From positions 1 through 20,112 of the forward strand of contig ML210283.1 in the NCBI GenBank assembly GCA_004369085.1: DNA of 20,112 bases. Reading direction: 5' to 3'. Shown here piece by piece: positions 1 through 10,785 of the stretch; within the stretch, counting starts at the first letter, position 1; each line of letters begins with the position of its first letter. The notes under the pieces are model-generated. The model had not been told where the DNA came from. It saw only the letters and a program-made list of their open reading frames with translations, and ran no database searches. The stretch is from Coprinopsis marcescibilis (taxonomy: Eukaryota; Basidiomycota; Agaricomycetes; Agaricales; Psathyrellaceae). The translations under genes and the position numbers were made by a program.

Positions 1-910
1 CATAAATCATCTTAATTTTATGCAGTAAATTGCATCGAGTTGCAGGCTAGTGCATGTCGAATCGAGGAGCAGTCTACAGAGAAGCGATAAACGACGAGCA
101 GAATATGCAGTTCTATGTGGCTCAATGCAGATACACCGAGGCATTGGCTTCCATTAGTGTGAAATATGCATGAATAGCGGAAAAAAACATGCACAACTAC
201 GCACCGATCTGCAACCTCCTGTCATTATTCTGTCATTCTCCGAAACTTGCACCTTTTTGCGTTCCATTGCGTCCGGCGTTTCCACTGGGGTTCAGGTCGA
301 ACCACCTAACACTTTAAAATGGTGCCGTTGAATGCAAAGGAATGGCTTCGCCAGCTTGACGACGGATGGGCTATCAGCGTGCCACACTGTGCTTGGGCCG
401 TGTTTTGAGCTTCAAACTGCAGCTACCAACACGATGATGAGCGGAAACAGCCTAACAGAGGTGGGCGCCTTTTTCAACTTGTCCGAGTCTCAACCGAAGT
501 TCAAACTCATGTTAATTTGTTTGATTCTTCCGCTCTAAAGCCCGCGACGGCGACGGCGTCATTGGAAGGTGTCCTGAGCAGTAGCTTGATGCGACCGCTC
601 TATCTTTCAAATCCAGTACTCCGGTGTCTGACTCGAGCCTTTCAACTTGGGACCTGCCAGACGACTCGCCGGGTCGACCGGTCACTGGCCCGGGGTGGCA
701 GTGACTCATGCCGGACCTTGGAATGGAGTGCGGGAAAGCACAGTCACAGAATGTGTGACTGATCGCGTTGGTTTGTGTGACAGACGCGTGCGTGACGCGA
801 CCGCCGAACTTCTCACCAACCGTGACACGGCGAGGCCATTTTGCTCTGTTACTTTCCGTTATATCTTGAAATTAAAGCCCTCAATTGGATCCACAATCAT
901 CACCGAATAC
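1..910. other. Upstream intergenic region of the Ctf4-like gene
   Basis: No convincing coding sequence was found in this stretch; the short open frames show no recognisable motif or splice-joined extension. The first 340 nt are rich in the palindrome TGCA, including four copies exactly 10 nt apart at 21, 31, 41 and 51. The 3' part, nearest the gene start at 911, holds MluI-box-like motifs (784-789 and 795-800). There is no clear TATA box. The reading frame of the first exon is open back to about 647 but contains no ATG before 911, which supports 911 as the start. Confidence 0.6.
784..800 (+). promoter_or_regulatory. MluI cell-cycle box (ACGCGT) plus adjacent ACGCG core
   Basis: A perfect ACGCGT lies at 784-789 and a second ACGCG core at 795-799, about 110-125 nt before the start codon of the Ctf4-like gene. 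In ascomycete yeasts ACGCGT is the binding site of the MBF (Swi6/Mbp1) G1/S regulator and is typical of replication gene promoters. Its use in this organism is inferred. Confidence 0.5.
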
Positions 911-3900
911 ATGGCGAAAGTTATCAGCACCACGTCGCATGGGCCAGGAGCAACCCGGTTGACATTTTCGAAGGACGGCTCGTACGTTTTGTCATTGTAG
1001 TTCCGTCTGAATGATTCTGACCCAAGTACAGACATCTATACACCGGTGGAGAAGACTGCATTGTAAGGATATGGGATCTGGAGCGGGGACCAGATCATGA
1101 ACCGACTACTGCATCGGATTCCGAAGACGCTATAACCTGGATTGCGACGACAGTACGCCTTTGAATTCCTGTGACAAAACATTTCTCTCCACTGACGACT
1201 TTCTTAGGAAGACTGCTGGGTTTCAACCTCTAGGGGCGCAGAGGTTCGGCGATATGCAATTGGGGCGACAATCTCAGATGGTCTGGTTACGATGACGGGT
1301 GCGCTTCCAGCAAGATGTGTAACAATCGACCCCAAAGGGCGCAGGGTCGCGGTGGCTTCAGAGTGCGTGCATCTGATCAAAGATAACTGAAGGCCTTCAC
1401 TGACGTGCTACAAAGAGAACATCTAGTCAGAGTTGTCGACCTCGAAGACACAACGTCTATTCAGAAGTTGGAGCAATACAGCACACCGGTTAGGACTGTT
1501 ACATGGCACCCTTCTGGAAACCTTTTGGTTGGTGCACTCATTTCTCATACCGAAACTGTGTTACAACTTTCGTGTAGACAACATGCACGTCGGATGGAAA
1601 GATTGTGATATGGGACCTGAGCGGAGACGAGCCGAAGTTGGAAAAGACGATTGATGGGATTGTTCCAGTCGTGAAGGACCACGAGTGAGTGTTACGTCTG
1701 CCGCTGTCCACCTGGGTACTCTGCTCACACCGGATTGTAGTTCGCCTGAATTCTCCTACGACTGCTCAGCCGTTTGGCATCCCTCAGGTCAACACTTCTA
1801 TATCGCGTCGAAGACCCATGGTGCGTGTCCCCGCCTAACTGTCAACTTATAACCAAAACAGATTCTCAACTTCTATCAGAAATCGTGGTCGTATCTCGCT
1901 CTAGCTGGGCAAAGGTCGTGGACAGCCATTTTGTCGACAAAGATGCACTGGGTGAAATCACCGCCCTTGCTATATCACCAAATGGCCTCTACCTCGTCTC
2001 AGCCGCCAAATCGACAATTTTCGTTTGGTCAATCTTAACGAAGAGGCTTGTTTCTAAGTGAGCACGCCTGAAATCCTTGCACAAACTCATGCCCATCTCA
2101 TCTGTTCTTCAGAGCTTCCGGCACCCAAGGTGCCTCCATCACCCAAGTCGCATTCTCCCCAAAACACAATTTCATTGCCTGGACCGACAGTCAGGGCGGC
2201 GTCTCTCGATGGGAAAGCCCTGTACCCACCAATCTTGTAGACCCTATCAAGATTACGAGCGTCTCTGATTCTGTTGCAGCGACCACTGCGGCTCCTTCTA
2301 CAAGTGGCTCAACCCGCAAGCCTACCCTGTTCGAAGATGAGGACAAGATGGAAGAGGATGATGTTTTAGGTGCAGATATTGACCTCGACGAATTCGATTT
2401 GGATAAAAACTTTATCGACGATGATGTTGGAGGCTATGGGGACGACGACGAACCAGCGAGACAGGTGGGGTCAGGTGGCCTCGTCAAAGAGATGGGTACG
2501 CGTCTATCTCGCATATGGACTTCCTGGAATCTGTACTGAATCGGGAATATTTAGTGAGTATCACCAAAGCTCAGCTGCCCTTCCAGCCCGGAGCGACTCC
2601 TTTTGCACATAAGAAACGATACCTCGGTAAGGCCACACATTCCAAATATATACAGACGGAACTTACAAGTATATTACAGCTTTCAATATGCTCGGTGTTA
2701 TCGAATCAACAGAACAAGATGTTCACAACATCATCAACGTCGTTTTCTTCAATCAGACAGACCGGTCAAGCTTCCACTTTACCGACCATTTCAAAAACGA
2801 CATGGCCTATCTGGGTGAATGCGGTGCCGTATTCGCTTGCCCACCAGAAGCTGAACGGCACCCCGCCCGTGTTCTGTTTAAACCCTACTCTCCAACCGCG
2901 TCAGAGTGGTCATATAATTTGCGACCCGGTACACGGGTGCTGGCATTGGCTACTGGCGGGCTGGCACCCAAAGGCGGGCTGAGGAGTAATATCAATGCTG
3001 ATTTGCAGGGTTATGGTCACGTTGTTCTCGCGACGAGCGAAAATGATTTGACTTTCTTAACTGGTACCGGAAGGGAGAGGAGGATTTTGGCCCTTGGAGG
3101 GGATGTGGTGACCATGGTTGCTAGTCCAGAATGGGTATTCGTTGTCCATAGGCCTGGGTCGACAACCATTGACGGTAATTTTTCTTGGATATGTATGCCT
3201 CTGTTATGTGACTGACAGGGTTTTTCTAGGCTCGCAGAACTTGTATTACACTGTCATCAATTTCGACGACTTTAGCGTCCGTCAACGCGATGTCTTGCCC
3301 GTTCCCAAGGGACACACCCTGAAATGGGTTGGGCTAACAGAAGAAGGGGTAAGTCTGCAGCTAGGCTACCTAAGACAACATTCTGACTTATTTCATTAGC
3401 TGCCGGCGATGTACGATAGCACGGGGTACCTTCATGTCCTTAGCAAGGTTCGAACCCCACATCACGCAGCCTGGGTCAGGATACTCGACACCAACCTGTT
3501 GGACCGCCGGGAAGGAAAGGAAGAATCATATTGGCCTGTTGGTGTTAGCGATGGCAACTTCATGTGCTTGATCTTGAAGGTAAGCCAGCACCTTTCTGTT
3601 CAGCAACCCCATTAACCAATTCTACAACAGGGACGACAAGAATATCCTGGATTCCCTCGACCACTTATGCAAGAACTTCCGATCACCTTACCATTCCGAC
3701 AGGCTGAACCGAACGAAGAGCAGTGAGTTATTCTAAACGGCCACCAATCTATCAGTTCTAATTCAAACACCAACCAGAGTCGAACGCAACCTCTTCTACG
3801 TCCAAACCGCCCTTGACGCCCTCGACGAAGACCTCACGACCGAAACGATCGCCTCCCGCGAACAAGCCATTGACAAAGAATTCATCCTCCTCATCCAAGC

Positions 3901-4975
3901 CGCTTGCAAAAGTGCCAACATCCCACGCGCCATCGAACTCGTGAAGCTGCTGCACAACATTCCCTCCTTTGATGCGTCCATTGCCATTGCCAACTTCTAC
4001 AATTTGCAGGGCCTCAAGGAGAAGATGCAGTACTTGAAGCGGGAAAAGGAGGAGGATGAAGATAGGCTGGTTGTAGCGAGGAACAAGAGGAGGAGGTGGT
4101 TGAAGCCAGATGCGCAGTTGAGACAGGTGGCCTCGGAGACAAATGGGTTTGGGGCTAGGTATGATCCCTTGGGTGATACCCGCCCCCCTCAGCAGATAGA
4201 GAGGCCTGGTATGAGTAGGGTGACAAAACCTGTGATTGAGAAGTCGAGGTTTAGCTCGGCTGCTCCATCCACGCAGGCTCAGAGGAATAAAAGCCCAGAG
4301 GATGCTTTCTCGTCTACGCCTTGGATCGACGATCAAACGATGAGGGATTCGCCTCCTCCGGTCGAGAAGCGCAAGCGTGATGAAGTGGAGGATTCGTTTC
4401 CTTCGTCATCGATGCCCCCACCTAAAGCGAGTACGTGTATTTGGCACTTGGTAGGAATGATGAATGGCGCTAATTCTGTCCCTCTGCCGCATAGAATTCA
4501 ATCCCTTCGCTCGGAAATCCGCGCCAGACACGAACAAGAATCCGTTCTCGCGCTCAAACGAAAACAACAGATCGTTACACAAGAGTGAAAGCTTTTTCGA
4601 TAAAGTGGACGCAGCTGAAACCCAGGCGAATGGGAAGAAGCGTGAGTTGCAAATTTGCGAATGTCCCCCTATCATCGCTGATTTCTCTGACATCAGGCAC
4701 TACGGCGAAAGGCAAAGAAAAGGACACCGTCAAGACAGCTGGACCACGCCAGACGACACTCTTCAGCATGCTCCCGCAGAAGAGAGATAAGGCCAAGAAG
4801 CCTGAAGCATCGGCCAATGAAGACGTGGCAATGTCAGACGCGGCTCAGGAAACTCTGCCAGATGATTGGGAGGAGACCCAACTGCTTGACGTTGATAGTC
4901 AGAACGAAGTTTGTCTTGTTCATTTTCTTCAAAGGGGGCGCTTAGCTGACAACTTTACAGGAAACACTAACATGA
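911..4975 (+). CDS. ctf4: Ctf4/Mcl1/WDHD1-family replisome adaptor (DNA polymerase alpha-binding protein)
   Basis: Seventeen exons join in frame to 1069 aa: 911-981, 1032-1152, 1208-1362, 1416-1527, 1578-1684, 1741-1820, 1862-2057, 2113-2495, 2555-2626, 2680-3174, 3230-3348, 3400-3579, 3631-3722, 3778-4430, 4495-4641, 4697-4908, 4961-4975. Residues 1 to about 320 form WD40 blades (for example [26 protein letters not shown]). A strongly acidic linker follows at about 355-400. The SepB-type second propeller begins at [10 protein letters not shown], about residue 433, and a helical region follows from about 730. The basic, Ser/Pro-rich tail carries QTTLFSML at about 1013-1020, which resembles a PCNA-binding box without the aromatic pair. 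The family forms trimers linking the CMG helicase to polymerase alpha and other clients in the nucleus. Length fits yeast to human homologues (about 815-1130 aa). I see no HMG box like the one in animal WDHD1. Intron 6 (1821-1861) is only 41 nt. If the last intron (4909-4960) is retained, the frame stays open to a stop at 5029-5031. Confidence 0.94.
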
Positions 4976-5031
4976 CCAATATTCCGCATTTGGTTCCCCA
5001 TTTCGCATTGCAGCGACACCAGAACTCTTAG

Positions 5032-5185
5032 TTGTTTTGTTGTGAAATGTCTACCTAATTATTGACATTATGTACCATATTAACCTGAATGTCCTGAAGG
5101 GATCTTGAGAGATGTTATGTGTGCCTATCGTGGTATTTTACTTCCGGACTTGAGGAAGGAGGTCTGCCTCAATGTTCATATTCTG
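5032..5185. other. Short convergent intergenic region
   Basis: The Ctf4-like gene (+) and the mtTFB-like gene (-) end tail to tail, with about 155-210 nt between stop codons depending on the Ctf4 3' splice choice. The region must carry both polyadenylation signals. No strong AATAAA was seen, and overlapping 3' UTRs are likely. Confidence 0.5.
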
Positions 5186-6831
5186 TCAAAGACCGGTCAG
5201 CACCCTCGGTCTCAAGCGGAACAATGTGAAGCTTACAGCCGGTCGGAAAGGCCACTGTTGGAAAGCATCGACGATGAGTCTCCACTCGGGTATGAGCAAC
5301 TCTCTCGGGGTCTTTTTCACATCCAGTCTCTGGTCTGCGGGTTTGCTGGGATCAGTCAGCGTCTTCAGAATTGAGGCGGCTCCTGGGGCGAGAGTACTGT
5401 TTCGTGGCATGAGTTGATAGTGCATTCGCTGTGGATCGCTGCACTTACGGAATGGCTTTTGCTACCGGCGTTGCTTTGGAGATGAACAACTTTCGAAGAA
5501 CAAAGTCCCAAATGTCCAACTCTCTTGGTTTGATGGCCTTTGAAAGCATCGCGTGAGATTTAAGGACATAATATACCATTCAAGACCTTACTTGGTTTTC
5601 CAAAGGCACCAGTCTTAGGACTGAATGAGGGAACCCAACTGATCTCCGGCTCATGGTATTCGATTTGGCCCCAGTGAGGGAAAGGCCTTTCTCCGTAGTT
5701 GGAGGGAAGAAATGATCGTTATAAGGAAACATTTCTTCATGGGCCAGTGGAACAGACAATTCCGCTGCTGTTTCGCAAAGCACACCGATTTTTCCTCGAT
5801 TGGAATTCCCCGGTGGATAGGTGAGGCGCTTTGAAAGGGTTAGATATATGTTTAAAATGTTTTGATGTACACAGTTACCTGGTGCATCCGCGTACTGCAA
5901 ATCAGGTCAAGGGTCACTCTGCCGTACTTGAAGAACCAGTGGCGATCCGGCATTGTCCTGACGTATTGGTTCAAAAGTTGCTCCCCCATGACGATGCTTG
6001 GTAAATGCTGAATAAAATGCAGTTGTGGGTGGACTATGTGAGAGGGTTCAGCGGTCGTCGTCAGTAAGGTGCGGAATATGCCCACCGCCAGCATCCCAAT
6101 CCAATACTGGAACATCAGACAGATGACCATCCGTTATCATGGTTTCATATGTGGCCCAATCATAAGGGTCCATCTTGAGCACAGTTATCCGGTCATCGAC
6201 TTCTGCGAGAGGCTACGACACTCATTACGAACGGCGTGACAAACCGGCGGAGACAAACACTCACATCGAGCCAGTCTGAAAACTCGGCAATACTCTCCAG
6301 AACGATTATTTTTCGTATTCGTTCCCTTGGGAGGTTTAGCAATGCACGGGTTAGTTCTCCAGGTCCTAAAAGATTTCAGCGTTCATTAGAGCGCAGAAAA
6401 TCGTCGTTCAAACACGACAACAAACCTGGATATGCCTCAACAATCACTTTGTCCTTCGCTCCTTCTGGAATCAACGCATTCGCCATTTTCGCCGCAGTTT
6501 CTGGATTGTTGATAGATATTCGACCCTGGAGTGGTTTGTGTGTAAGGAGCGCCCCAATTGCCTTGACCCATTGGTCCCTCGGTGGAAGCTTGACCTGTGG
6601 TGCATGTTTTTGTGCGATCCTCTTTGTATCTAGAGGGGTGAGTTTCCTTAGCCCAGGTTCAGGCAAGCCCGCCGTAGAGTGTACACTGCGACATCTGAGC
6701 TTCAGGTATATGTCAGCTGGATGTCTGCGCAGGCATATTCCTGGTGCCCAACGGGATATCCGGTGAGTAGAAGTCGACGAAAGCATCAAAAGGGCCGCTT
6801 TGCTGGACGGCCAAAACATGCGGAGACTCAA
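5186..6831 (-). CDS. Mitochondrial transcription factor B-like protein (mtTFB/Mtf1; rRNA adenine dimethyltransferase fold)
   Basis: Seven exons on the minus strand join to 441 aa: 6831-6426, 6365-6265, 6212-6086, 6033-5879, 5828-5592, 5537-5449, 5396-5186. All six introns are GT-AG and 50-60 nt. The N-terminus to about residue 60 is Arg/Ser/Leu-rich with few acidic residues, as in a mitochondrial presequence (for example LKLRCRSVHS). A SAM-binding-like motif I, EAYPGPGELT, lies at about 132-141, followed by an acidic strand end, IIVLES. Where KsgA/Dim1 enzymes have the catalytic NLPY motif this protein has FIQHLPS at about 218-224, so methylation activity is probably lost, as expected for an Mtf1-type factor. 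This family opens mitochondrial promoters with the phage-type RNA polymerase Rpo41. The start at 6831 gives the only good presequence I see, but an upstream exon cannot be excluded. The gene is divergent from paralogue A. Confidence 0.82.
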
Positions 6832-7744
6832 CGTGTGATGCTTCCCACGGGTAGTGCATCCGGCATGCCGGCGCTAAATGGCCTTGGCAAGGAACTGCGT
6901 GAACTTGTTGAAGTTGAGTCCCAGTCATGACGGACTCCGAGTCTGATCTAAACAGGAGATCCTAGGCCTTACACCTTGCAATTGAGGCTGGATTTTGCTC
7001 TCAAGGATTTGATTGTATTGGAGTAACGGGTACAGTCTCTGGAAAGTCCTTGGTGTATGCCATGATTTCCATAGCTACAGAAATCACAGAGACCAAAGCC
7101 ACGTTGGACCTAAGGAATCACAGTTGACCCACAGAGCACTGTTGAGAGAGAGAAATAGAATGAGACATATCAGAGAAGTAGGTAGTCTAAGGGACTGTTG
7201 AGTCGGAACCTGGTGTTGCGTAGTTGGATTGTAAACGAATGTGGTGGACCGGAAGGTGCCGTGCGAGATATTGGCCACTTACCAAAGTTTATATAGGGTA
7301 TACATACCAGTGGCACTTCTCGGTGAGACTTGAAATTCGTCTGTCTGTTTTTTGGGGGCTAACTTCTTGAGGGCCGCTGGTTCCTTCGGCTGAATATACT
7401 GAATGTAATCAGCGCAGCAAGTGGTATCTTTCAACGCTCAATTCGAATCTAATCTACTTTAGTCATTCGTGCGCAGCAATGGCAGCCCGCCATCTTATCT
7501 TGGCCGAAATTTAGTATCACCGCGCAGCGCACATCATTGATTTCCTCTATTCGGGGCTGGATTGCACAGAACCGATCGAAGTACGTCTTGCCCGTTTCAG
7601 CCTTTCATTCCCACAAGTACACATACCTGTACAGACCTGTATATACGTTGCAAACCGCTGATCCGGCTGGATAGGTTTTCTGACAAAGAGTCTGGCAGAC
7701 ATATATACACCTGGAATATATCATGTTCCATGCCAACGTTGAAC
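6832..7744. other. Divergent intergenic region between the mtTFB-like gene and paralogue A
   Basis: About 900 nt separate the two divergent start codons. I found no supported gene: short open frames here lack motifs and do not splice to anything. An AT-rich TTTATATAG lies near 7288-7296 but cannot be assigned to either gene. ATATATAC (7701-7708) is well placed as the TATA element of paralogue A. Confidence 0.5.
7701..7708 (+). promoter_or_regulatory. TATA-like element of paralogue A
   Basis: ATATATAC lies about 40 nt before the ATG at 7745. Paralogues B and C have TATA-type elements at nearly the same distance from their starts, which supports a shared short-leader core promoter. Confidence 0.45.
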
Positions 7745-8936
7745 ATGGTGTTCCCTTCTCCGGTCGGTGGCTTACCCCTACCGCTAGATTTTGCTCCCAC
7801 AATCCTGTTTGCTGTGCTCTATGGCCTGCTCCTACCCTTGCTGGCTTACCGCATAATTGACAGGAGGTCAAGAACATGGCTTCTCTTTGGAACAAGTCTG
7901 TTTGCAGTTGAACGGTATGCCTCAGACCTTTCCCGAGAAGTGGAAGCAGTACTCACAACTTTCATAACAGAGTGGTTGTCTTTGGACTTAGAGCTATGCA
8001 GGCTACAAACGAGTCTCGAAGGCTTTCCCGCGGGTTTGCCAGCTACATGCAGTCCAGTTTCGGATCAGGGTACACAGGCATCTCGTGGGATCTTGTGAGT
8101 CTTGCACGTTGCTTGCTCGTGAACCCCACGTTCGGGTTCGACAACTATGGACAATCAAGCGCAGCAGCTACAAAGGGTTGTCACCTACCACCCCCAGAGC
8201 TTGGAGAAGATGACAGACCAAGGGAAAGATATATGCTGCGCCGCCTCTCAGACCTTGCCGCTTTCGCATTCTTCGCTTCGATTGTTCCGGGTATCATCGC
8301 CAACTCAAGATACAGCAGAACATTTACTAGCCCGACCGCAGCACATAGAACCTATGTTCTCAGGCAAGCTCACAATTGAACATCAATGGATCCCCTTTGA
8401 CACGCTTCATAGATATGTTAGCACTTCAGTTGCTTTGTTTCTCCTGATAATTATCTTTCTGGCCTCAATATGGTCTCGCTTCAGGCAGCATCGCTCAGGA
8501 ACCCGTGGTATATTAATAATCACCACTCTCGTCATTCTAATGGTACGCCTTTACATATATATATTTGCTGCCCAACTGACTGGGCCTAAAGAGCATAGTC
8601 TCAATCTTCCGACTAGCTATAATGCACAATGAGACAGTGGCATTAGATTCGACAAGCCCTGGATCAATGAATACTTCGAGCGAGAAGGCTGCTTTCTATG
8701 TTCTGCACGTTCTACCAGAATGGGTAGCCACAGTGGTGCTTCTCGGATGCAACATACGAAAAACCTTTGGAACTGGGGCTTGGGGCGATTGGCGACGCCT
8801 TGACGAAACTCCAGAGCAGAGGGAAAAGCGAGAGAGGAAGGCTGCCGCTCGCGCAGAACGAAAGCGGTTGAGACAGTGGAACGGAAGCATGAGCAATATC
8901 CCTCTCAATACATTATCTACTCCGCACGCTACGTAG
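7745..8936 (+). CDS. Tandem paralogue A: putative seven-transmembrane protein of unrecognised fungal family
   Basis: Exons 7745-7914, 7971-8363, 8413-8542 and 8592-8936 encode 345 aa. I do not recognise the family. Hydrophobic segments lie at about residues 16-38, 45-66, 87-107, 150-167, 189-208, 220-241 and 264-285. Loops after TM1 (DRRSRT), TM3 (RPRERYMLRR) and TM5 (RFRQHRSGTR) are basic, so the N-terminus should be outside and the long charged C-tail in the cytoplasm. Possible N-glycosylation sites NES (70), NET (244) and NTS (258) fall on predicted outer loops. Motifs shared with the neighbours are an N-terminal FPSPVGG, RCLLVNPT at 103-110, TKGC at 124-127, HVLPEW in TM7 and KTFGTGAWGDWR after TM7. 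Intron 2 uses a GC donor. The start at 7745 matches paralogues B and C; an in-frame ATG at 7730 is the alternative. The topology recalls GPCRs or fungal RTA1-like proteins, but no homology is claimed. Confidence 0.85.
8364..8412 (+). other. GC-AG intron (intron 2 of paralogue A)
   Basis: The exon ends CTCAG and the intron opens GCAAGCTCAC and closes TTCATAG (49 nt). Removing it joins the exons as ...YVLR-YVSTSVALF, matching uninterrupted YTLRYASSGVALF in paralogue C. No GT donor nearby keeps the frame. Paralogue B has a normal GT donor at the same position. Confidence 0.8.
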
Positions 8937-9554
8937 CTATACAATTGCTACATAATTCATGAGTGGTACACATGTAGTTTATCGTGATTCTACTAATGCG
9001 GCGCTCATCGTATACCTGCAATGTGCATCAGAATTCGGAACCCTAGCGCTTAATATGATACTAGCATGATATCATTGGACCCAGACTAAGGAAGATCAAG
9101 TAGTATTAGCAAGCGTATAATTATTAGGAGCCTGGTGGTTGTCGCAGCCCATGAACAGAGCCCATTTCCGCGCCGCAGCCGAAGCCTCTCCTACAGTTTT
9201 TAGTTGCCTAGCTGCGCATGTCGGCATGTGAAGCAAACGATTGGCGTATGATGCTCAACATGCCATAGTATTTGGTCAAAGCCGTGGTTCGTATTACGAC
9301 AAAAGCTGCGAGAACGGCTGCGAGCGCAGCAGAAGGCTTTCTCACAAGACTGCGGACAGACGGTACAAGTCTAGAATAGAGCCACATTTCATGTTGAATT
9401 CACGAGAATATTGGCCGAGCACCTATAGACTCTGATACAGCTTGGGTACTGGACGTGAAGCCCATGAGATCGCTTCTTCCTACGCTTCTTCCTGTAGTCC
9501 GGACCGTATATATACAATGATACGACGCAGAGTTGCAGCAGCCTGAAAGAAGAC
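8937..9554. other. Intergenic region between paralogues A and B
   Basis: No supported coding sequence was seen. The end nearest paralogue B holds a tandem CGCTTCTTCCT repeat (9471-9493), a GTCCGGAC palindrome (9497-9504) and a TATATATA (9507-9514), which together look like a compact promoter. The rest shows no recognisable feature. Confidence 0.55.
9471..9514 (+). promoter_or_regulatory. Compact promoter of paralogue B: direct repeat, palindrome and TATA box
   Basis: CGCTTCTTCCT occurs at 9471-9481 and again at 9483-9493. The perfect palindrome GTCCGGAC lies at 9497-9504 and TATATATA at 9507-9514. The TATA is 41-48 nt before the ATG at 9555. The promoter function is inferred from position; the repeats are visible in the sequence. 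Confidence 0.45.
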
Positions 9555-10785
9555 ATGCCTTTCCCTTCTCCGGTAGGAGGAGTGGCTCTTCCATCCGACC
9601 TTGCCCCGTCGATTCTCTTTGCTGCTCTCTATGCTTTGACGTTGCCCTTAGTATTCTACCGCATCTTTGCCAGACGGTCTAGAACATTTATCCTCTTCGG
9701 CACGGCTGGCTTTGCCGTGGAACGGTACGCCTACGAAGCAAGCTTGATAGTGAAATTGCCCACTGACCTTGCTCTACGCAAATGTAGGGTCGTAATATTT
9801 GTACTCCGGGCCATGCAAGCCAGGTCAGACTCTATGCGTCTCTCGGTTGGCTTAACGAACTATATGCAGTCCAGCTTTGGAACTGGGTATGCAAGCATCT
9901 CGTGGGACCTGGTCAGCCTTACACGGTGCTTGGTCGTAAACCCGACATTTGGCTACAACACCTATTCCCAGTCAAGTGCAGCAGCGACCAAAGGATGCTA
10001 CATGCCTTCGCCAACTGTCGAAGACGAGGACCATCCGAAGGAGAGACGAGTACTTCGCGATATCACTGGTATCATTGCTCTCCTTTTCGCGGGCTCAGTC
10101 ATACCGGGTATAATTGCAAATTCAAAGTATACCGCTGGGGTCGACGACGCGGACAGAGCCCGAAGGGATCTCATTCTAAAGTATGCACTTCTCTACTTAG
10201 CTCTCAGGGGTGGTGACTCACTAGTCCGGCTGTAGATACGTCAGTAGTGGTGTCGCCCTAATCTTGCAGCATCTTATGCTCTTGGCTGTAATCTGGTCCT
10301 ACCTGAAGCACAAGCGGCCGGGTCAACGGGGTATCTTGGTGCTCAGCATTCTCATCTTCCTCATGGTATGTTATTATCTCCCATGGCATGTACCTCTCCT
10401 TGTCGGTGAAGCTGACTGCAATCAGGGTACAGTGTCACTCTTCAGAGTAGTAACCATGCACAACACGACCACAGCAATCGACTCCACTGCTCCCAGATCG
10501 ATGAACACGCCGCGGGAGAAGGCAGCCTTCTACATATTGCACGTCCTCCCTGAGTGGCTAACCACTGTATTTCTTTTCGGGTTTAACATACGCAAGACCT
10601 TTGGAACGGCAGCGTGGGGTGACTGGCGACGCAAGGATGAAACGCCAACGGAGCGGGAGAAACGCGACAAGAAAGCGGCAGAACGGGATGAACGCAAACG
10701 GCGCAGAGCTGGACCGGCGCAAGCATCCGAGAGTATTGGAGGGTTTATTCCACTTCAGAGTATGCCTTCCAATGCGGCGATATAG
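9555..10785 (+). CDS. Tandem paralogue B: putative seven-transmembrane protein
   Basis: Exons 9555-9724, 9788-10180, 10236-10365 and 10426-10785 encode 350 aa. Exons 1-3 have exactly the lengths of those in paralogue A (170, 393 and 130 nt) and intron phases are identical, which shows descent from one duplicated gene. The protein begins MPFPSPVGG and has seven hydrophobic segments in the same places. It carries RCLVVNPT, TKGC, VIPGIIANS, a third outer loop with HNTT (sequon) followed by AIDSTAPRSMNT, HVLPEW in TM7 and KTFGTAAWGDWR just after. The C-tail is highly charged (REKRDKKAAERDERKRRR), probably a cytoplasmic basic helix. All three introns are GT-AG. Function is unknown; it lies about 620 nt after A and 950 nt before C on the same strand. 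Confidence 0.86.

Noticed and set aside
3758..4336. Long minus-strand open frame of 192 aa
   Set aside because: It lies opposite the largest exon of the Ctf4-like gene, whose frame carries family sequence; the minus frame has no motif.
6236..6766. 176 aa plus-strand frame over the mtTFB-like gene
   Set aside because: The minus strand here carries the presequence and SAM-binding motif; the plus frame shows nothing recognisable.
7084..7278. Minus-strand frame with a hydrophobic stretch upstream of the mtTFB-like gene
   Set aside because: 64 residues, no partner exon found, no conserved motif; composition could arise by chance.
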